Positions 30,881-33,462 of a DNA stretch of 33,462 nt are shown here, piece by piece (position 1 is the first letter of the stretch; each line of letters opens with the position of its first letter). The position numbers were made by a program, and so were the translations under genes. Location of the stretch: NCBI GenBank assembly GCA_002720975.1, contig PBIX01000048.1:1-33462 (forward strand), in the 5' to 3' direction. This stretch comes from Planctomycetota bacterium. GTDB lineage: Bacteria; Planctomycetota; UBA1135; GCA-002686595. The notes below the pieces were generated by a model, which was given only the letters and a program-made list of their open reading frames with translations, made no database searches and had not been told where the DNA came from.

Positions 30881-33462
30881 CTACAGCATGCTCTCGTAGA
30901 GGGTCTGCACCTGAGAGGGCGTCAAGGAGACCCGCAAGATGCGGACGTCGTCGACGAGCCCCTTGAACACGCGCGACCCCGTCCCATCGCGGCCCACCAA
31001 GGTGACGGCATCGAACTCCTCGGGCGAACTCGCAGTGCTTCGGACAGCACTGGTGAGGTTTCCGGCCGTGTCCCCCATGTAGAGCGTCTTCTGTGAGGGC
31101 TCCACCACCATGGCCACGAAAGCCCACTGGTTGTCCGGCAAGACCAATTTCGAGTCCCATTCGTTGCCGCCACCGTTCCATAAGAAGCGAAGCTCGTTGG
31201 ACCAACCGATGCAGAGCCCGGCAGCCGTGTTGTTTCCGCGGCAGAAGACTACTCCTGCCCATGTGGGTTGATCGCCGTTGCGCTGCACCCAAGCTGCGAT
31301 AGTCAGGTGATTGTCGTTCAGATCGAGGGACGGCAAGCGGACACGGCCATTGACCCCATCCAGGAGCGTGGCACTGCCCGTGTTGGACGTTGCCCCGGGG
31401 AGGCCCAAGAGGTATCCGCCCTTGTACCCACCGTCCAATCCCTCGCCCAGATCGACGGCCACCGTTCCACTGACCTCATCGAGAGGCCAATGGTGATAGC
31501 GAGGAGTCTGCAAGATCCAGGTGCGCCCCTTCACGGTTTGGCCCCAGGATTCCTCGTCCACACGCCAGTAGTAGGTCGTGTTGGGCGCCATGCCGGAGGG
31601 CACGAAGGTGGGTAAGATAACGCTTCCCTTGTACTCAGGTGCCGTCTGATCTGCCTGGCGCACTGCGTCATAATCCGTTCCCAGGTAGACGTGGTGGGCA
31701 AAGGTGCCCACGCCAGAGGTCCACCGCAGAAGAGGCGCACCCGCGGATCCCCCATCACGGGGATCGGGTGCCTCAGCCCTTCCACCCAACAGGACCAGGT
31801 CCTGGATTGCGCTCGGTCCCAAGACCCGCCCATAGACCCGGACGTCCGCCATGTCGCCCGAGAAGCGATGGGTATCGTCTGCGGAGTTCCAGCCCAGGTG
31901 AGTCATGCCGGAGAAGGTCTGGGCAGAATGAGAGTACTTGTGCACGGCCTTCTTGAACGTCGTGCCGTCGTACATGTGGATGACGGCCTTGTTGTCGCTC
32001 ACGACCAGGGCAACGAACACCCACTGGCCCACTGGCAGGGTCAGGCCCGAGGCCCAGGCTGTCGTCGCCGAGTCCCCGGCCCAGACGTAACGGAGTTCAG
32101 CGTCTGGCCCGATCAACAGGCCTGCGTCCTCACCATTGGCTCTCGTGTGGATCAAGCCGGCCCCTGCCGTCTGTGGGCCGTTGCGCCGAATCCAAGCGCT
32201 CAGCGTGACCTCGTCACCGTGAACTCCGACGGAGGGAATATCGACCTGGTCATCCACGCCATCGAAGGTCAGGGCTCCACCGAAGGGGCCGGTAGTCCAC
32301 ATGGCCCCTCCCAGAATCTGGGCGTCATGACCGTGACCCGTCGCATCCCCCGTGCTCTCCCCTGAACCCTCGGTCAGGGGCCAGTAACCTTCAAGAGGTC
32401 GCTCGGGGATGCTCAAGCTGACGGTCCCCACGCTGGTCAGGCCAGAGGTGTCTCCCGCGGTAAAGGTGAAGGAATCCAGGCCGAGGACCGGAACAACGGG
32501 GCTATAGATGAGCTCATCGCGCCCATGAATGCCTGTCCCAACGGACAAGACCACCGGTACACCCAAGGCGCTCGTGTGGTCAAAGGTCTGCAGGCTCACG
32601 TCCTCGCAGTTCCCGTCCTCAGCCTTGTTGAGCACATCAAAGGCGGCGGGTTGTTGGACCATCTGGGTCTTCTCGAGGGTTCGACTCAGCGGGTAGACGT
32701 AGGGCGGAACGGGCTCCTCGAAGCCCCCGCTCTGCCAGAAGCAGTTGACCCCCTCCTTATAGGCGAGAATGATGTCGCGAGTGTTGGGCCCCACCCACAG
32801 ACAGCTTCCACACATGTTGTTGCAGGGGTAGACGTCGTGGCAGTGGCCAGCGCCCCAGTTGTGCCCGGTCTCGTGGGCCACGATCCCCGCGCTGTCCATG
32901 GACCAGGCGTACGCGATGCTCTTGTTGCAGACCACTCCCACCCAAGCCAGTCCCCCATACTGGATGAGGCTGCCAGGCTTACCGGTCATGAGATGCGCGA
33001 GGTCGCGATCGATATCCCACTGGGTCGTGTTCCACTCTTGGCGGAACAGGTTCAGGAGATCCCCACCGTCCACAGGGAAGTAGAAGGGGGCCGTGCGCAC
33101 AACAACAGCGGTCAGCCTGTGCCGAATGTTCAGGTCCCGCGCGTACATGGTGTTGTTGAGACCAACGTAGGCCTGAACAATGGAGACCGTCGCATCCACG
33201 GTCCCTCCCTGGGCAATGTAGTATTCGTAGTCGCAATCGAATGCGATATCCGCCTGAGTGATGCAGCGCACCTTGGATGCATCTCCTGCCGTGATGCCCG
33301 TTTGCGGTGGTGAAACCGTGGGGCCATTATCCGACCCCCCCGTCAAGCCCATGCCGCAGGCAGGCACTCCCGCAAGATCGTCCCGCTCTGCTGCCACCAT
33401 GTGGGACCGCCGGGAAGCCCTGGGGTCCAATCGGCGCAGAGGCAGAATGCGCCAGGTTGACC
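30881..33462 (-). CDS. Secreted reprolysin-like zinc metalloprotease with two LamG domains (5' end beyond window)
   Basis: At least 860 residues. The frame stays open through the right edge of the window, so the signal peptide and most of the propeptide are missing. The catalytic domain shows the metzincin zinc motif HETGHNWGAGHCHD (HExxHxxGxxH, about 32837-32880) after ADIAFDCDYEYY. Cys-rich neighbours (YPCNNMCGSC) follow. Two concanavalin-type LamG domains follow: the first opens YWPLTEGSGE with AWIRRNG and LPVGQWVFVA, the second HHWPLDEVSG with AWVQRNG and LPDNQWAFVA. An FN3-like segment (TYYWRVDEES) sits between them. The sequence ends YESML. It is likely a secreted protease binding a polymer or surface. 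Confidence 0.87.
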   Translation of the reverse strand, partial: STWRILPLRRLDPRASRRSHMVAAERDDLAGVPACGMGLTGGSDNGPTVSPPQTGITAGDASKVRCITQADIAFDCDYEYYIAQGGTVDATVSIVQAYVGLNNTMYARDLNIRHRLTAVVVRTAPFYFPVDGGDLLNLFRQEWNTTQWDIDRDLAHLMTGKPGSLIQYGGLAWVGVVCNKSIAYAWSMDSAGIVAHETGHNWGAGHCHDVYPCNNMCGSCLWVGPNTRDIILAYKEGVNCFWQSGGFEEPVPPYVYPLSRTLEKTQMVQQPAAFDVLNKAEDGNCEDVSLQTFDHTSALGVPVVLSVGTGIHGRDELIYSPVVPVLGLDSFTFTAGDTSGLTSVGTVSLSIPERPLEGYWPLTEGSGESTGDATGHGHDAQILGGAMWTTGPFGGALTFDGVDDQVDIPSVGVHGDEVTLSAWIRRNGPQTAGAGLIHTRANGEDAGLLIGPDAELRYVWAGDSATTAWASGLTLPVGQWVFVALVVSDNKAVIHMYDGTTFKKAVHKYSHSAQTFSGMTHLGWNSADDTHRFSGDMADVRVYGRVLGPSAIQDLVLLGGRAEAPDPRDGGSAGAPLLRWTSGVGTFAHHVYLGTDYDAVRQADQTAPEYKGSVILPTFVPSGMAPNTTYYWRVDEESWGQTVKGRTWILQTPRYHHWPLDEVSGTVAVDLGEGLDGGYKGGYLLGLPGATSNTGSATLLDGVNGRVRLPSLDLNDNHLTIAAWVQRNGDQPTWAGVVFCRGNNTAAGLCIGWSNELRFLWNGGGNEWDSKLVLPDNQWAFVAMVVEPSQKTLYMGDTAGNLTSAVRSTASSPEEFDAVTLVGRDGTGSRVFKGLVDDVRILRVSLTPSQVQTLYESML

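Noticed and set aside
1..33462. CRISPR array, rRNA or phage cluster
   Set aside because: No regularly spaced repeats, no rRNA-like sequence and no phage structural genes were seen on reading both strands.

Overview
The window is GC-rich, densely coded bacterial DNA with 23 protein genes (two cut by the window edges) and one tRNA. The best guess for the host is a marine Planctomycetota bacterium. The reasons are a secreted protein combining discoidin, beta-propeller and c-type heme domains related to the hydrazine-synthase alpha subunit, a C-terminal secreted-protein domain opening with a YC..PN motif (family memory places it in Poly30/Saltatorellus-like planctomycetes), two alkaline-phosphatase-superfamily lipoproteins, and very little Shine-Dalgarno use. 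This assignment is inference from gene content. There is no rRNA or marker gene here to settle it.

Layout. 1-2000: end of an unknown gene, then a leftward pair (beta-lactamase-fold hydrolase and a PH-domain membrane protein). 2031-6176: a rightward run of an AAA ATPase of the ATPase_2/DUF234 type, a coupled small CxxC protein, a ClC chloride channel/transporter with CBS domains, and a bacilliredoxin. 6198-7458: tRNA-Leu(UAG) and an MscS channel. 7455-9354: leftward oligoribonuclease-like exonuclease and membrane-anchored HtrA protease. 9498-10850: MATE exporter. 10852-14571: leftward subtilase, phytase-like secreted protein and GNAT acetyltransferase. 14741-19396: two divergent AlkP-superfamily lipoproteins and a GT-C-like membrane glycosyltransferase overlapping the second of them. 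19407-22893: a probable inserted segment holding the heme protein. 22888-26293: TPR protein and a large secreted CarboxypepD_reg-like protein. 26551-30862: a 1236-residue fusion of a NodU/TobZ-type O-carbamoyltransferase with a HemK-like methyltransferase, then a CBS-pair protein. 30881-33462: a secreted reprolysin-like metalloprotease with two LamG domains, cut by the right edge.

The most interesting items are the carbamoyltransferase-methyltransferase fusion, which looks like a two-step tailoring enzyme, and a perfect 24-bp direct repeat bracketing the heme-protein gene. The repeat restores the stop codons of two genes that appear to have been tightly convergent before the insertion. The AlkP-superfamily pair with its glycosyltransferase could form a cell-envelope decorating unit, but its substrates cannot be read from sequence. 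Adjacent convergent genes here often nearly touch or share stop codons (7455-7458, 10850/10852, 30862/30881), so the genome is compact.
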